From an uncultured Porphyromonadaceae bacterium (GTDB lineage Bacteria > Bacteroidota > Bacteroidia > Bacteroidales > Paludibacteraceae), in contig CASEAJ010000004.1 of NCBI GenBank assembly GCA_949285425.1, positions 1 to 64,000 of the forward strand: DNA of 64,000 nucleotides, in the 5' to 3' direction. The notes beneath the pieces were generated by a model. It was not told where the DNA came from and ran no database searches. It saw only the letters and a list, made by a program, of their open reading frames with translations. How positions within the stretch are numbered: the first letter of the stretch is position 1; each line of letters starts with the position of its first letter. Shown one piece after another: positions 1 through 9,319 of this stretch. The position numbers and the translations under genes were made by a program.

Positions 1-18
1 ATATATAAGCTACAACAT

Positions 19-80
19 AAAAATCTCCTGCTTTTGGTCCTATAATTGCAATAAACAAGGGCTAAAGCAGGAGATTTTTT
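19..80. terminator. Inverted repeat, probable bidirectional terminator
   Basis: A perfect 16-bp stem (19-34 with 64-79) encloses a 29-nt loop. The arms end in an A run and a T run, so the hairpin could stop transcription from either side. It lies beyond the 3' end of the minus-strand membrane-protein gene. Between it and that gene (81-186) I see only AT-rich sequence with a stray TACTTTTG at 109-116. Confidence 0.55.
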
Positions 81-186
81 ACTTCTAAGTTTTAATCTAT
101 AAGATTTTTACTTTTGCAATTCTATTTTGAGACAGCCTCTAAAGCAATTGGTTCTGCCTGAGCCTGACGGCCGGCAAGTCGCACAT

Positions 187-915
187 CTATGCATCCATAA
201 ACAATTCGTAGAACATGGTGCCCAGCAACAGCAAGCCAATGCCCACACACAGCAAGGCCAACAGCCAGTTAATGTAACGCGCTTTCGGCTTCGTATCCTT
301 GTGCAGGTTAGTAAGAAAATACTCACGGAAAAACAGGTAAATGGCCGGCACGGAAGCGGCAGCCACAAGAAAATCTTCGGGTATGCCGAAAAAGTAAGTC
401 TTCGACAGACCAATCAACGCCCAGTGGCACAGCAGCAGGATAATGAAAATGTTGGCCTTCCGGCAAAACAACAGCAGCAATCCGATGGTAAACGTGACGA
501 CCGACGAAGGTATCAGCGGTGAAGTCATTTCCGGGAAATGCAGGCCCCGGTAAAGCGACATGAGCGGATAGACAAAAGGCATGAACAGCAAAACATAGGC
601 CAACAAGGCATGTTTCCGGTTATACTCGAACTGCGTGTAACCCGTCACGGCATCCCACACCCACGCACAAGCCAGCACTGCCCAAAATATGGCCATGACA
701 CTGTTATAACTCCGCTCGGCACAATATATATAGTAATACACCACCGAAATCCACAGATAAGTCGCTATCAGGAATATCTTCATGGCCAGCCCCGTACGTT
801 TGCCCGGACGCTTCGCCAGCAACACGGTCAGCACAATCCCCACAAGAATGATTACGGCCTGATAAAGCCACGTTGCGGCATTGTAATCGGCTATCGTTTT
901 CCAAAATGTATTCAT
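187..915 (-). CDS. Multi-pass inner membrane protein, DUF6064-like
   Basis: The product is 242 residues and very hydrophobic, with about seven predicted membrane spans and short charged loops. There is no signal peptide cleavage site and no catalytic motif that I recognise. The N-terminus (FWKTIADYNAATW) and overall layout resemble the uncharacterised DUF6064 membrane family, but that is recall rather than a search. The gene lies 6 nt downstream of the C-terminal half of the ThrE-like exporter on the same strand, so the three minus-strand genes probably form one operon. A role with the exporter is possible but unproven. Confidence 0.6.
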   Translation of the reverse strand: MNTFWKTIADYNAATWLYQAVIILVGIVLTVLLAKRPGKRTGLAMKIFLIATYLWISVVYYYIYCAERSYNSVMAIFWAVLACAWVWDAVTGYTQFEYNRKHALLAYVLLFMPFVYPLMSLYRGLHFPEMTSPLIPSSVVTFTIGLLLLFCRKANIFIILLLCHWALIGLSKTYFFGIPEDFLVAAASVPAIYLFFREYFLTNLHKDTKPKARYINWLLALLCVGIGLLLLGTMFYELFMDA

Positions 916-921
916 AAAACC

Positions 922-1416
922 CTATCCTTTCTTTTTTCTGGTTATGGAATGAGCGCGTTTGGGAAAAATAAACATAGGCAACGTAGCTCCCACGGCAAGC
1001 ATGAAAATAACGCTGCAGGTAACCATACAGTTCGAGAAGAACATGTCCATATACAAAGTCCGCTCCTGCGGGTTGTTCATGGTCTGCAAAAACATGATTT
1101 GCGAAAACACCATGTTGTATGCAAACTTACCGGGAATCATGGGCAACAGTGCCGGAATATAAAGCACCGTCATCGGCGAACGGGCATTCTTGCCGAGCCA
1201 GATGCTGCCGAACCCGATAATCACCGAAGCGGCCAACGAGCCCATGGCAATGTCCACCCCGAAAAACGTCATCAGGCAAAAGCGGGTGGCATGACCCACC
1301 GCCGCCAACAGGGCAATGTAGGGGAAAGCACGCAACGGAGGGTCCGATATGGCACCGAAACCAATGCCGGCCAAGGCGGCAAAAAATGCATCCGACAAAA
1401 TATCTACTGCTATCAT
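922..1416 (-). CDS. ThrE-type threonine/serine exporter, C-terminal half (DUF3815-like)
   Basis: This 164-residue membrane protein has about five spans and matches the C-terminal (DUF3815, ThrE_2) half of the ThrE threonine/serine exporter family, which is encoded as two proteins in many Bacteroidetes. The start at 1416 is chosen because its ATG overlaps the TGA stop of the upstream half (ATGA at 1413-1416), the usual sign of translational coupling. A longer open frame extends to 1470 but would overlap the upstream gene by 58 nt. The two halves presumably assemble in the inner membrane to export small amino acids. Substrate is inferred from the family. Confidence 0.8.
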   Translation of the reverse strand: MIAVDILSDAFFAALAGIGFGAISDPPLRAFPYIALLAAVGHATRFCLMTFFGVDIAMGSLAASVIIGFGSIWLGKNARSPMTVLYIPALLPMIPGKFAYNMVFSQIMFLQTMNNPQERTLYMDMFFSNCMVTCSVIFMLAVGATLPMFIFPKRAHSITRKKKG

Positions 1417-2183
1417 AACAAATTGTCTTTTACCAACATCAATGTAAACGAAAGACCCACGGCAATGCACACAATGAGCAACGCCGCCTGCGCCAGACGC
1501 GCAAAACCGTTGAGCGTGTGACCTTCGAGAATGTCAATGACCCCGTTGATGAGCGGCACACCCGGAACCAGATACAGCACACTCGTAGTAAGAGCTATTT
1601 CGGCCGTCGTGTCGAATATCAGCGAAATGGAGGCACACAACGACGCCACAAAAGCCGACAAGGCGAAAACTATGTAATGGTTGATGTGGGCGGCCGCCAT
1701 TTGCTGTTTCAGGAACATGCCCGCCAGGGTCGATGAAAACACAATGCCCCGCGAACACCAGTCACCCCCGAACAGCGCACAGAAAGAGGCGTTGGCCAAG
1801 GCCGCCAGAATGAGCACAAAAAGCGGATGAATGGCCGGAGCCTCCACTATTTTCCGGTAGCGTTCCTTCACCTCCTCCAACGACAAATGCTCGTCATACG
1901 TTTCCCAACTCAATGCGCTTAGTTCGGCATTATGTTCGAAACTGATAGGAAGCGCGGGTATCTCCACCACTTCGTTGTAACGTTCTTTCGATTCGGCATC
2001 CTGCAATGTCAGGATAATACTTTTCTGCAGCACACTTATCTTCACCACATAGCCGAAGGCCTCTCCTATCCGCTTGGCACTGCGAATGACCCTCGAAGTA
2101 TGCACCCCGCACCCCATCATGTGCGAGGAATACTCGGCTATGAATTTTCCTGTGTCCAGCAACGATTTGTTTTTATGCTCCAT
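1413..2183 (-). CDS. ThrE-type threonine/serine exporter, N-terminal half (DUF1212)
   Basis: The product has 256 residues. An N-terminal soluble domain of about 110 residues (FIAEYSSHMMGCGVHTSRV and a mixed alpha/beta region) is followed by about five membrane spans. This is the DUF1212 (ThrE) layout, including the conserved MGCGVHTSRV stretch. It is the first gene of the minus-strand operon and is coupled by ATGA to the other half. A -7-like box read on the minus strand (TAATTTTG, 2273-2280) lies about 90 nt upstream. Function as an amino acid exporter is family knowledge; the exact substrate is not shown. Confidence 0.8.
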   Translation of the reverse strand: MEHKNKSLLDTGKFIAEYSSHMMGCGVHTSRVIRSAKRIGEAFGYVVKISVLQKSIILTLQDAESKERYNEVVEIPALPISFEHNAELSALSWETYDEHLSLEEVKERYRKIVEAPAIHPLFVLILAALANASFCALFGGDWCSRGIVFSSTLAGMFLKQQMAAAHINHYIVFALSAFVASLCASISLIFDTTAEIALTTSVLYLVPGVPLINGVIDILEGHTLNGFARLAQAALLIVCIAVGLSFTLMLVKDNLL

Positions 2184-2272
2184 GAGGTTCTACAAATATC
2201 CCTTTTCCCGTTCATACAAACTTGCAGGCCAACCCTATACCACCCGTACGCGGGGCCCGCAAAAAGAGGGCG

Positions 2273-2280
2273 CAAAATTA
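2273..2280 (-). promoter_or_regulatory. Candidate -7 box for the ThrE-like operon
   Basis: On the minus strand this reads TAATTTTG, matching the Bacteroidetes TAnnTTTG -7 element, 90 nt upstream of the first exporter gene. I see no good TTTG -33 element at the usual 19-21 nt spacing. Confidence 0.35.
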
Positions 2281-2397
2281 TAAAATATTCTTGGATTTTT
2301 TGCTTATCCCCTGCAACTATGTAACTATTCAGCGGATAATCATTTATGGTCTTTTTGCACTTCTGCCCTTGTGTGGACTTAATGCTCGGCAGAAAAT

Positions 2398-2593
2398 TCA
2401 AATAAATTATTTTCTATTCTCGACTTTCACTATCTTTGAATAAAATAGGATGCGCTCGGCAAAAAAAATCAAATAAATTTGATTTTTTGCTCTCGACTTT
2501 CACTATCTTTGAATAAAATAGGATGTGTCTCAACATAATCAAGTTGAAAACACGGTTTTCACTTGCTTCTGCTTTCTACTTTCACTATCTTTG
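2398..2593 (+). repeat. Promoter-carrying tandem repeat, three copies (family P)
   Basis: Three imperfect copies each end in ACTTTCACTATCTTTG. The TATCTTTG boxes start at 2431, 2504 and 2586 (spacing 73 and 82 nt). The upstream part of each copy is AT-rich. The third copy carries the CTCAACATAATCAAG segment that is also recognisable at 9227-9245 and 45364-45510. TATCTTTG matches the Bacteroidetes -7 element. No gene starts directly downstream here, so these copies may be orphaned. Confidence 0.7.
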
Positions 2594-2667
2594 TACGACC
2601 GCTTCATGCGTTTTCCCGGTTGCTTTCGCCTGCCTTTTTTCCAACACTTCCTGCAAGCGGAATGAGA

Positions 2668-2884
2668 AACTTCCTATAGCATCTTTCCCAACTTCCTATA
2701 GCACCTTTTTTAACAGTCGTCCATTTGCATCCGCTTTGCACTGACGTTCAAAACGTTGTCTGCCCAACCAAACGGAAAAACCAACTATAGTACGTTGGGC
2801 AACTAACTATAGCACGTTGAACAACTAACTATAGGAAGTTGAACAACTAACTATAGGAAGTTTGACAACTGACTATAGTTACTT
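2668..2884. repeat. 22-nt-period array with CTATAG cores (family T), two opposed arms
   Basis: CTATAG starts at 2674 and 2696 in the left arm and at 2785, 2807, 2829, 2851 and 2873 in the right arm, each exactly 22 nt apart within an arm. The left arm reads AACTTCCTATAG and the right arm CTATAGGAAGTT, so the arms are in opposite orientation. The last two right-arm units agree best; outer units are diverged. There are no spacers, so this is not a CRISPR. Confidence 0.8.
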
Positions 2885-2888
2885 TTTC

Positions 2889-2990
2889 AGCAAGCTTGCG
2901 CCCCGTTGGGGCTTGCCTGAAGCCCCCTCCAATCTCCCCCCCTAAAGGGGAGGCTGAGCCCCTCCTTTGGAGGAGTTGGGGCGTGAGCAA
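2889..2990. repeat. GC-rich nested palindromic element
   Basis: Several short hairpins are packed together: GCCCC-GTT-GGGGC, CCCCTAAAGGGG and CCTCCTTTGGAGG. Runs of C on the left and G on the right also allow a longer fold. Similar CCCCTCCTTTGGAGG motifs recur between genes in many Bacteroidetes, so this is likely a dispersed palindromic repeat. The rest of the gap to metK holds no gene that I can support. Confidence 0.55.
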
Positions 2991-3155
2991 CTGCTGCAAA
3001 AACACAGCACGCAGCCAGCGACCAACGTCGCGCCCTTACGGTTACGACAAGACACAGAGCCCAACAACCTTGCCCAAAAAGAAGATTTGCCGCATCTGTA
3101 AACATAGTCTTCCGCACACCGTTTGCCATTTTCAACGTTCCATGCCATGCACCCG

Positions 3156-3187
3156 TTTTCATTTTTCAATTAATTTGCATAACTTTG
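3156..3187 (+). promoter_or_regulatory. Candidate promoter for metK
   Basis: TAACTTTG at 3180-3187 fits the -7 consensus, with a weak T-rich -33 (3156-3159) 20 nt before it. It would give a leader of about 145 nt before metK. I find no clear SAM riboswitch fold in that leader. Confidence 0.45.
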
Positions 3188-3339
3188 CAGCCGAAAATCA
3201 ACATGTGGAAAGATTTGGACTGCTTGCAACCACAGAAAAAAATGCTAAATGGCGATTATCTTTTTCTGCTTCTCACGAAAAAAGTCCTCCAAACCCTTTC
3301 CCGTCATAAGTCTAACTTCTTTTATTTATTAGAATTATT

Positions 3340-4620
3340 ATGGGATATTTATTTTCTTCCGAATCGGTGTCCGAAGGGCACCCCGACAAAGTGGCCGACC
3401 AGATATCGGACGCACTGCTCGACAATTTCCTCGCCCTTGACCCCAGCTCGAAAGTGGCCTGCGAAACGCTCGTTACCACAGGCCAGGTAGTGTTGGCCGG
3501 CGAAGTGAAGTCAAACGCCTACGTCGATGTACAGTCTGTAGCCCGCAGGGTAATCAACCGCATAGGCTACACAAAAAGCGAATACATGTTCGACGGCCGG
3601 GCCTGCGGCATATTCTCGGCCATCCACGAACAGTCGGGCGACATCAACCGCGGCGTGGAACGCACCGACCCCATGGAACAGGGAGCCGGCGACCAGGGTA
3701 TGATGTTCGGCTATGCCACGAACGAATCGAAAACCTTGTTGCCCATCGCCCTCGACCTGTCGCACGCACTGGTGAAGGAACTGGCCGTCATCCGCCGCGA
3801 AGGCAAGTTTATGACTTACCTGCGTCCCGATGCCAAATCGCAAGTCACCATCGAGTATGACGACCACAACCGCCCGGTTCGGGTCAACACCATCGTCATC
3901 TCCACCCAGCACGACGAATTCATTCTGCCTTCCGAAGGAAAATCGCAGGAAGAAGCCGACCGCGAAATGCTGGAAAAAATACGTGAAGATGTGCAAAACA
4001 TCCTCATTCCACGCGTAAAAGCACAGGCCCAGCAGTTTGCCGACCTGTTCAAGGGCGACTACACGCTGCACGTGAACCCGACCGGCAAATTCGTGATAGG
4101 AGGCCCCCACGGCGACACCGGGCTGACGGGCCGGAAAATAATTGTCGACACCTACGGTGGTAAAGGGGCACACGGCGGAGGTGCTTTTTCGGGCAAAGAC
4201 CCCTCGAAAGTAGACCGTTCGGCCGCCTATGCCGCACGCCACATTGCCAAGAACATGGTAGCCGCCGGGCTGGCCGACGAAGTGCTGGTGCAAGTGGCCT
4301 ATGCCATCGGAGTGGCACGGCCCATGAACCTGTACGTAAACACCTACGGCACAGCCAAGGTGAACATGACCGACGGCGAAATTGCCGAACGCATAGCCAC
4401 CATCTTCGACATGCGCCCGAAAGCCATTGAGGAACGGCTCAAGCTGCGCCAGCCCATATATGAAGAAACAGCCTCCTACGGTCATGTGGGACGTACACCG
4501 CGCACCGTCACCAAAACCTTCCGCGACGGCAACGGCCAGGAATTCACACAAACCGTCGAACTGTTTACCTGGGAAAAAACCGACATGGTCGATGAAGTGA
4601 AACGGGCATTCAGTCTGTAA
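3340..4620 (+). CDS. metK: S-adenosylmethionine synthetase
   Basis: MetK makes S-adenosylmethionine from methionine and ATP in the cytoplasm. The 426-residue protein begins [20 protein letters not shown], the ATP/metal-binding signature, and contains GACDQG-like ([12 protein letters not shown], about residue 119) and GGGAFSGKD (about residue 284) motifs typical of the three-domain family. Length is slightly above the usual 385-400 and close to other Bacteroidetes versions. The gene stands alone: repeats lie upstream and a hairpin follows at 4655-4710. The codon use and GC are typical of the core genes in this window. Confidence 0.97.
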   Translation: MGYLFSSESVSEGHPDKVADQISDALLDNFLALDPSSKVACETLVTTGQVVLAGEVKSNAYVDVQSVARRVINRIGYTKSEYMFDGRACGIFSAIHEQSGDINRGVERTDPMEQGAGDQGMMFGYATNESKTLLPIALDLSHALVKELAVIRREGKFMTYLRPDAKSQVTIEYDDHNRPVRVNTIVISTQHDEFILPSEGKSQEEADREMLEKIREDVQNILIPRVKAQAQQFADLFKGDYTLHVNPTGKFVIGGPHGDTGLTGRKIIVDTYGGKGAHGGGAFSGKDPSKVDRSAAYAARHIAKNMVAAGLADEVLVQVAYAIGVARPMNLYVNTYGTAKVNMTDGEIAERIATIFDMRPKAIEERLKLRQPIYEETASYGHVGRTPRTVTKTFRDGNGQEFTQTVELFTWEKTDMVDEVKRAFSL

Positions 4621-4654
4621 GAAACACGGAACAGGCAGAAAGTCAAACAACCGA

Positions 4655-4715
4655 AAAAGGGGAAACGGAAGCCGGTTTATACAACCTGAAGGTCTCTGTC
4701 TTCCCCTTTTCTGCG
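4655..4715 (+). terminator. Hairpin after metK
   Basis: AAAAGGGGAA (4655-4664) pairs with TTCCCCTTTT (4701-4710) across a 36-nt loop and is followed by a T-rich stretch. It sits 34 nt after the metK stop. Confidence 0.5.
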
Positions 4716-4752
4716 TCTTTTTGGCATCGGTCCACCCGGCACAACATCCTAT

Positions 4753-4877
4753 CCCATCTACTTTTTAAAGTTTCCGAAAAATCCATATACGCAAGATTAT
4801 CAGAAATTTAAACACTTCAACCATCTATATTTCATCTATATCCGATTTCCCGATTACAAAAAATACGAATAACTTTG
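4753..4877 (+). promoter_or_regulatory. Regulatory block and promoter of the GH31 unit (PUL 1), copy 1
   Basis: Box A, CCATCTACTTTTT, is at 4754-4766. Box B, CATCTATATTTCATCTATAT, is at 4822-4841 and is itself a direct repeat. TAACTTTG at 4870-4877 fits the -7 element. The same boxes recur before the SusE/F-SusC operon (11163-11286): the A-to-B offset is 67 nt in both places, and the A-to--7 distance is 116 nt here and 115 nt there. The regulator gene lies between the two units. This is the best candidate operator for it. Confidence 0.6.
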
Positions 4878-5015
4878 TAAAAGTAGAATTTTAGCGACAC
4901 AACATGCAAGCAGCATGAAAAAAAGGTACCCATCTTTCCTTTGTTTCACCAGTCCTTGCCAATCGGAACGCACAAATCACTCTATTCATCAATCTATATC
5001 AACTATCTTAAATTT

Positions 5016-7634
5016 ATGAAGAAAAATTTACTATTTGTGTTTTTATTTGGGATTCTATCCTCACCATTCCTATCTGCCCAAAACGATCCGGTGGCAGATC
5101 CGAATGCGATTGTTGTTTCCGGTGACATGCGTTTCACCGTGCTCACGCCAGAAATGATCCGCATCGAATGGAGCGACAAGCAACAGTTTGAAGACCGTGC
5201 TTCGTTCACCGTAATCAACCGCAAACTGCCTGTTCCTCATTATACAAAAGAAGAAAAAGACGGATTCCTATACATCAAGACCGACAAGCTCACGCTGCAA
5301 TACCGCATAGGGAGTTTCCCCGGCACATTCAACCCGCCCAGTTCGCAAAACCTGAAAATCACCTTTGAAATGGACGGACGCACAATCACCTGGTATCCGT
5401 GGAAGAAAGACCCGCTCAACCTGAAAGGTACTACACGTACTCTTGACGGATCGAACGGCGACAACAAGTTGGCTGAAATGGAAGATGGACTACTGTCTCG
5501 TGCGGGCTGGTATGTCATCGATGAGACACACCCTCGCGGAGATGGAAGCATCAGTCTGATGTTCGATGAACGCGAAAGCGGCATGGATTGGGTCAGCCAA
5601 CGGAAAGACCCTGCCGCCATGGACTGGTATTTCATGGGATACGGACACAACTATAAAAAAGCATTGGGCGACTATGCAAAAATAGCAGGCCGGATTCCTA
5701 TGCCTCCCATGTATGCTTTCGGTTACTGGTATTCCAAATATGAAAGGTACACCTCTGAGGATTTCCAGAACCTGGTCAACGAAATGCAAGCCAACGGACT
5801 TCCTCAGGATGTCATGGTCATTGACATGGACTGGCACCACTCAAACCCGGATCTCGATGGTGGCATTGGGGGATGGACCGGATGGAGTTGGAACAAGAAC
5901 CTGATTCCCGACCCCAAAGGACTGCTCGACTGGCTGGACGAAAGACACTTGAAAGCCACGCTCAATCTGCATCCAGCCTACGGGATAGCCGACTACGAGG
6001 ACAACTATGACAAATTGTATGCCGACCTGGAGTCACGCGGCATGGACATGACAGCCGACAGCATCATTGACAAGGGAAACAGAAACACTATCAAGTGGAA
6101 TCTGGAAAACGAAGATTTTTACGAAGCATTTTTTGAAAATATTTTACGCCCGCACGAAAACATCGGGGTGGACTTCTGGTGGCTTGACTGGCAACAATGG
6201 CTGCTTGCACCTAACGAAGACAAACTAAGCAACACATTCTGGTGCAACTACGTATTCTACAACGACATGAAGCTGCAAAAGAAAGCACGTCCCATCATAT
6301 TCCACCGTTGGGGCGGTTTGGGCAGCCACCGTTACCAAATAGGATTTTCCGGCGACTCGAACAGCAACTTCCCCACGCTGGCTTTCCAACCCTACTTTAC
6401 TGCAACCGCCTCAAACGTGGGCTACGGTTATTGGAGCCACGACATAGGCGGACACTACCAAGCGGACAACGACAACGACCCGGAACGTTTCCTGCGCTGG
6501 ATACAATATGCCGTTTTTTCACCCATCGTGCGCACCCACAGTTCGAACAACCCCAATGTGGAACGGCGCATGTGGAAGTATCCGAACTTTCCTTTGATGA
6601 AAGAAGCGATAGAACTGCGTTATGCCATGGTACCTTATATTTATACGCAAGCCCGCATTGCCTACGACACCGGCATTTCCATTTGCCGCCCGTTGTATTA
6701 CGACTGGCCCGATGTTAACGAAGCCTACAAGCATGGCGAAGAATACATGTTTGGCGAAGATATTCTGGCCGCTCCCATTGTGACACGCTCCGATGCAAAC
6801 GGCAACAGCATCAAGCACATTTGGCTACCCGAAGGGAAATGGTACGAAGTTACCTCAGGTGAAGTGCTCGAAGGCGGACGTACCCACACACGCACGTTCA
6901 CGCAAAGCGACATCCCGCACTATTACCGGGAAGGGGCCATCATTCCCCATTTTCCGAAAGTGTCGCATCTGAAAACACGCCCCGACACACTCATTCTGCG
7001 GTTTGCTCCGGGAACACAAGGCGAATTGAACTATTATGAAGATGAAAACGACAACGACAATTACGAAAACGGTGCATATACATTCACGCGTGTCACCCAG
7101 GAAGTGACAGGAAACGAAGGAACATACACCATTTATCCGACCGAAGGGCAGTTTGAAGGTATGCCCAAAGAGCGTGCCTACGAAATTGTCCTGCTGGCAG
7201 TGAACCGTCCGGGAACGGTTACCGTTAACGGGCTGCCATACAGCGAATCAGACTATGCGGAAGCAAGCACCTGGATATACAATGCCGACACACGCACAGT
7301 CCGGATACAAATTCCGACAACATCGTGCAGCGAAAAAACCGAAATTGTCGTTGGCTTCAGCCAAACGAGCGCATTGCCCGAAACATCCGAAAAGGGCAAC
7401 AAAGCCTCCTTGTACTGGTCCAGAGAAGAACGCCATTTGCAGGTAAGTTTTTCCAAGACTTGCAATGAGGTTCGGTTGAAAGTTTTCGACCTGACAGGTA
7501 AAACGGTCGCGTCTGTCCGTCATGAAAACGTACAAAACATATCGTTCTACTTGCCCTCCGAATTACCGGAAGGCGTATACACACTCGGTCTCACTTACGA
7601 CGGAAAACATGAGACAGAAAAAATAATTATGTAA
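5016..7634 (+). CDS. GH31 alpha-glucosidase-type enzyme with T9SS-like C-terminal domain
   Basis: The protein has 872 residues from the chosen start, which places a signal peptide (MKKNLLFVFLFGILSS...LSAQ) at the N-terminus; an open frame upstream to 4941 lacks one. An N-terminal beta-sandwich precedes the GH31 barrel. The expected nucleophile is D391 in WWLDWQQW, and the acid/base is D447 in GFSGDSNS; VMVIDMDWH and HDIGGH also fit. After the barrel come beta domains and a C-terminal segment (VFDLTGKTV...LPEGVYTLGL...EKIIM) that looks like a type A T9SS sorting domain. In PUL 1 it probably releases glucose from isomalto-oligosaccharides outside the cell or at its surface. Exact linkage preference cannot be read from sequence. 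Confidence 0.9.
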   Translation: MKKNLLFVFLFGILSSPFLSAQNDPVADPNAIVVSGDMRFTVLTPEMIRIEWSDKQQFEDRASFTVINRKLPVPHYTKEEKDGFLYIKTDKLTLQYRIGSFPGTFNPPSSQNLKITFEMDGRTITWYPWKKDPLNLKGTTRTLDGSNGDNKLAEMEDGLLSRAGWYVIDETHPRGDGSISLMFDERESGMDWVSQRKDPAAMDWYFMGYGHNYKKALGDYAKIAGRIPMPPMYAFGYWYSKYERYTSEDFQNLVNEMQANGLPQDVMVIDMDWHHSNPDLDGGIGGWTGWSWNKNLIPDPKGLLDWLDERHLKATLNLHPAYGIADYEDNYDKLYADLESRGMDMTADSIIDKGNRNTIKWNLENEDFYEAFFENILRPHENIGVDFWWLDWQQWLLAPNEDKLSNTFWCNYVFYNDMKLQKKARPIIFHRWGGLGSHRYQIGFSGDSNSNFPTLAFQPYFTATASNVGYGYWSHDIGGHYQADNDNDPERFLRWIQYAVFSPIVRTHSSNNPNVERRMWKYPNFPLMKEAIELRYAMVPYIYTQARIAYDTGISICRPLYYDWPDVNEAYKHGEEYMFGEDILAAPIVTRSDANGNSIKHIWLPEGKWYEVTSGEVLEGGRTHTRTFTQSDIPHYYREGAIIPHFPKVSHLKTRPDTLILRFAPGTQGELNYYEDENDNDNYENGAYTFTRVTQEVTGNEGTYTIYPTEGQFEGMPKERAYEIVLLAVNRPGTVTVNGLPYSESDYAEASTWIYNADTRTVRIQIPTTSCSEKTEIVVGFSQTSALPETSEKGNKASLYWSREERHLQVSFSKTCNEVRLKVFDLTGKTVASVRHENVQNISFYLPSELPEGVYTLGLTYDGKHETEKIIM

Positions 7635-7642
7635 CTTTTTAG

Positions 7643-8998
7643 ATGAATAACAACATGAAACAATTATTATCATTCTTGTTATGTGCCTTGGGATTTGTTG
7701 GCCTGTCGGCACAAGACTATTCTCAAGTGTATCTGATTGGCGGTGCCGCCCCCAACGGCTGGTCGAACGACAAGGCGGAAGCCATGACGCTTGTCTCGTC
7801 AGATGAAGAAAGCGCCGTTTTCTCATGGACAGGGGTTTTGAAGGCAAGCGACTTCAAGTTCATAAACGCATTGGGCACATGGAACCCCAGTTTCAACGCC
7901 ACCACCGAAAACGAACAGGTGGAAATAGGTAAAGAGCATAAGATAAGATACATCCAGAATTATGACAATAATAACCCCGATTATAAATTCGTCATGCCGT
8001 TCAGCGGTGTATTCAAAGTGACGATTGACTTGAAAAAACTGACCATGTGTGTCACCGAGGAAACAGGCGAAGGAATCCCTTCCGAGTTATGGGCAACAGG
8101 GTCGGCTATCCCCGGCGGCACGGTCAAACTTTCCGCTTTACCTAATCAAGGGACGTTTTTCTATGGAGGCGAACTGTTGCGAGGCGACATAAAGTTCTCT
8201 ACCACGGAAACTCCCGGTGAGGACACACAATATCTCATACCTTACGAAGAGGCCGTAGACATCACCGGCAACACACAATTTGTGTTCACTAACGACAACT
8301 CCCTGCCCGGCTGGACCGTCCTTGTGGATGATCCAACCTACAAAATACACATAGATGTATTTGGAAAAGAAGTCGATGCAGCCATACACAAATCGCAAGA
8401 CATGCTCTACATAGTGGGTGGTGCTGTGGCATCCGGTTGGGAGATATTGAATGCTGTCCCGTTCGAAAAAGACCCGGCAAATCCCGACTTGTTCATCTTC
8501 GATGGCGAACTGAGGATTTATCCGGAACACGTGGAAAGCAACCTGTTCAAAATTGTGGGACAATTGGATTGGGGTCCCTATAGTCTGCATCCTTACAATG
8601 CAAATGAACCCCTGCTGGAATCAACGCATATAAGAGAAGGTGGTGACGACACGAAATGGATGATAGATGAAGACAAACAAGGACGTTATATCATCAAGGT
8701 CAACACCTTCCTTGAAACTATAGAAGCACAGTTTGTACCGGAAAGCAGCAAGGTACAGCCGACCGATGAAGACAAACTGCTCGTGTTGTCAACTCCCGAT
8801 GGTATCCGAGTTATCATGCAAGATAATTTATCGGCACTCTCCGCACAGCTTATTGGCATGGATGGACTGCAAGTGGAAACCATCAACAACGCAGGAAATG
8901 ATTTCGTACTCGGCAACCATGTGCCAAAAGGCATTTATCTCCTAAAAATTGACGTTGGAGAAAAACAATTCGTACAACGGGTTATCATAGGGAAGTAG
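7643..8998 (+). CDS. SusE/SusF-like carbohydrate-binding protein with T9SS-like C-terminal domain
   Basis: This 451-residue secreted protein starts 8 nt after the GH31 stop, so the two are co-transcribed. After a signal peptide (ending GLSAQD) come about three SusE/F-type binding modules; two show the YLIGGAAPNGW and YIVGGAVASGW start and aromatic residues expected to stack on sugar. There is no lipobox, unlike classical SusE or SusF. The last 70 residues (LIGMDGLQVETI...VPKGIYLLKIDVGEKQFVQRVIIGK region) look like a T9SS sorting domain. It probably holds alpha-glucan near the co-secreted GH31. Confidence 0.75.
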   Translation: MNNNMKQLLSFLLCALGFVGLSAQDYSQVYLIGGAAPNGWSNDKAEAMTLVSSDEESAVFSWTGVLKASDFKFINALGTWNPSFNATTENEQVEIGKEHKIRYIQNYDNNNPDYKFVMPFSGVFKVTIDLKKLTMCVTEETGEGIPSELWATGSAIPGGTVKLSALPNQGTFFYGGELLRGDIKFSTTETPGEDTQYLIPYEEAVDITGNTQFVFTNDNSLPGWTVLVDDPTYKIHIDVFGKEVDAAIHKSQDMLYIVGGAVASGWEILNAVPFEKDPANPDLFIFDGELRIYPEHVESNLFKIVGQLDWGPYSLHPYNANEPLLESTHIREGGDDTKWMIDEDKQGRYIIKVNTFLETIEAQFVPESSKVQPTDEDKLLVLSTPDGIRVIMQDNLSALSAQLIGMDGLQVETINNAGNDFVLGNHVPKGIYLLKIDVGEKQFVQRVIIGK

Positions 8999-9025
8999 AC
9001 TGAATAGCAGGCAGACAAAACAAGG

Positions 9026-9077
9026 CATACGAATGGGCCAACGAACGAGAATATGAATTCGTTGGTCCATTCGTATG
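9026..9077 (+). terminator. Long hairpin after the GH31 unit
   Basis: A 20-bp stem (9026-9045 with 9058-9077) is perfect except for one G-T wobble and has a 12-nt loop. Only a short T run follows, so it may stop transcription inefficiently or protect the 3' end. It separates the GH31 unit from the regulator gene. Confidence 0.55.
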
Positions 9078-9164
9078 TTTGTAACCAAACCTGTTCTTCT
9101 GCCACGCTCTGTTTTCAACCCACATTGGCCCCTTGACAAGACTGGAAGTGTATCGACAGAAAAT

Positions 9165-9294
9165 ATCAAAAAAAGTTTTCTTTTTTTACTTTCAACTTTC
9201 GCTATCTTCACATAAAACGGAAGATGACTCTGCATGTATTCAAGCTGAAAACTGCGTTTTCGCTTGCTTCTGCACTCACCTTTCGCTATCTTTG
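9165..9294 (+). repeat. Promoter-carrying repeat, two copies (family P), upstream of the regulator
   Basis: Two copies end in TTTCGCTATCTTCA (box 9203-9210, decayed) and TTTCGCTATCTTTG (box 9287-9294, intact). The boxes are 84 nt apart. The intact -7 box would start transcription near 9301, about 20 nt before the regulator ATG at 9320. The sequence CTTGCTTCTGC before the second box is shared with the copy at 2561-2572. Confidence 0.65.
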
Positions 9295-9319
9295 CACGAG
9301 AAACCCAAACACTCTTGTC

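Noticed and set aside
2523..2744. Small gene of 73 codons
   Set aside because: It starts inside the promoter-carrying repeat and runs into the 22-nt array; its product looks like translated repeat sequence.
2668..2884. CRISPR array
   Set aside because: The 22-nt units are contiguous with no spacers, the arms face opposite ways, and there are no cas genes in the window.
3188..3339. SAM riboswitch before metK
   Set aside because: The leader shows no conserved SAM-I or SAM-II helices that I can build; only the location suggested it.
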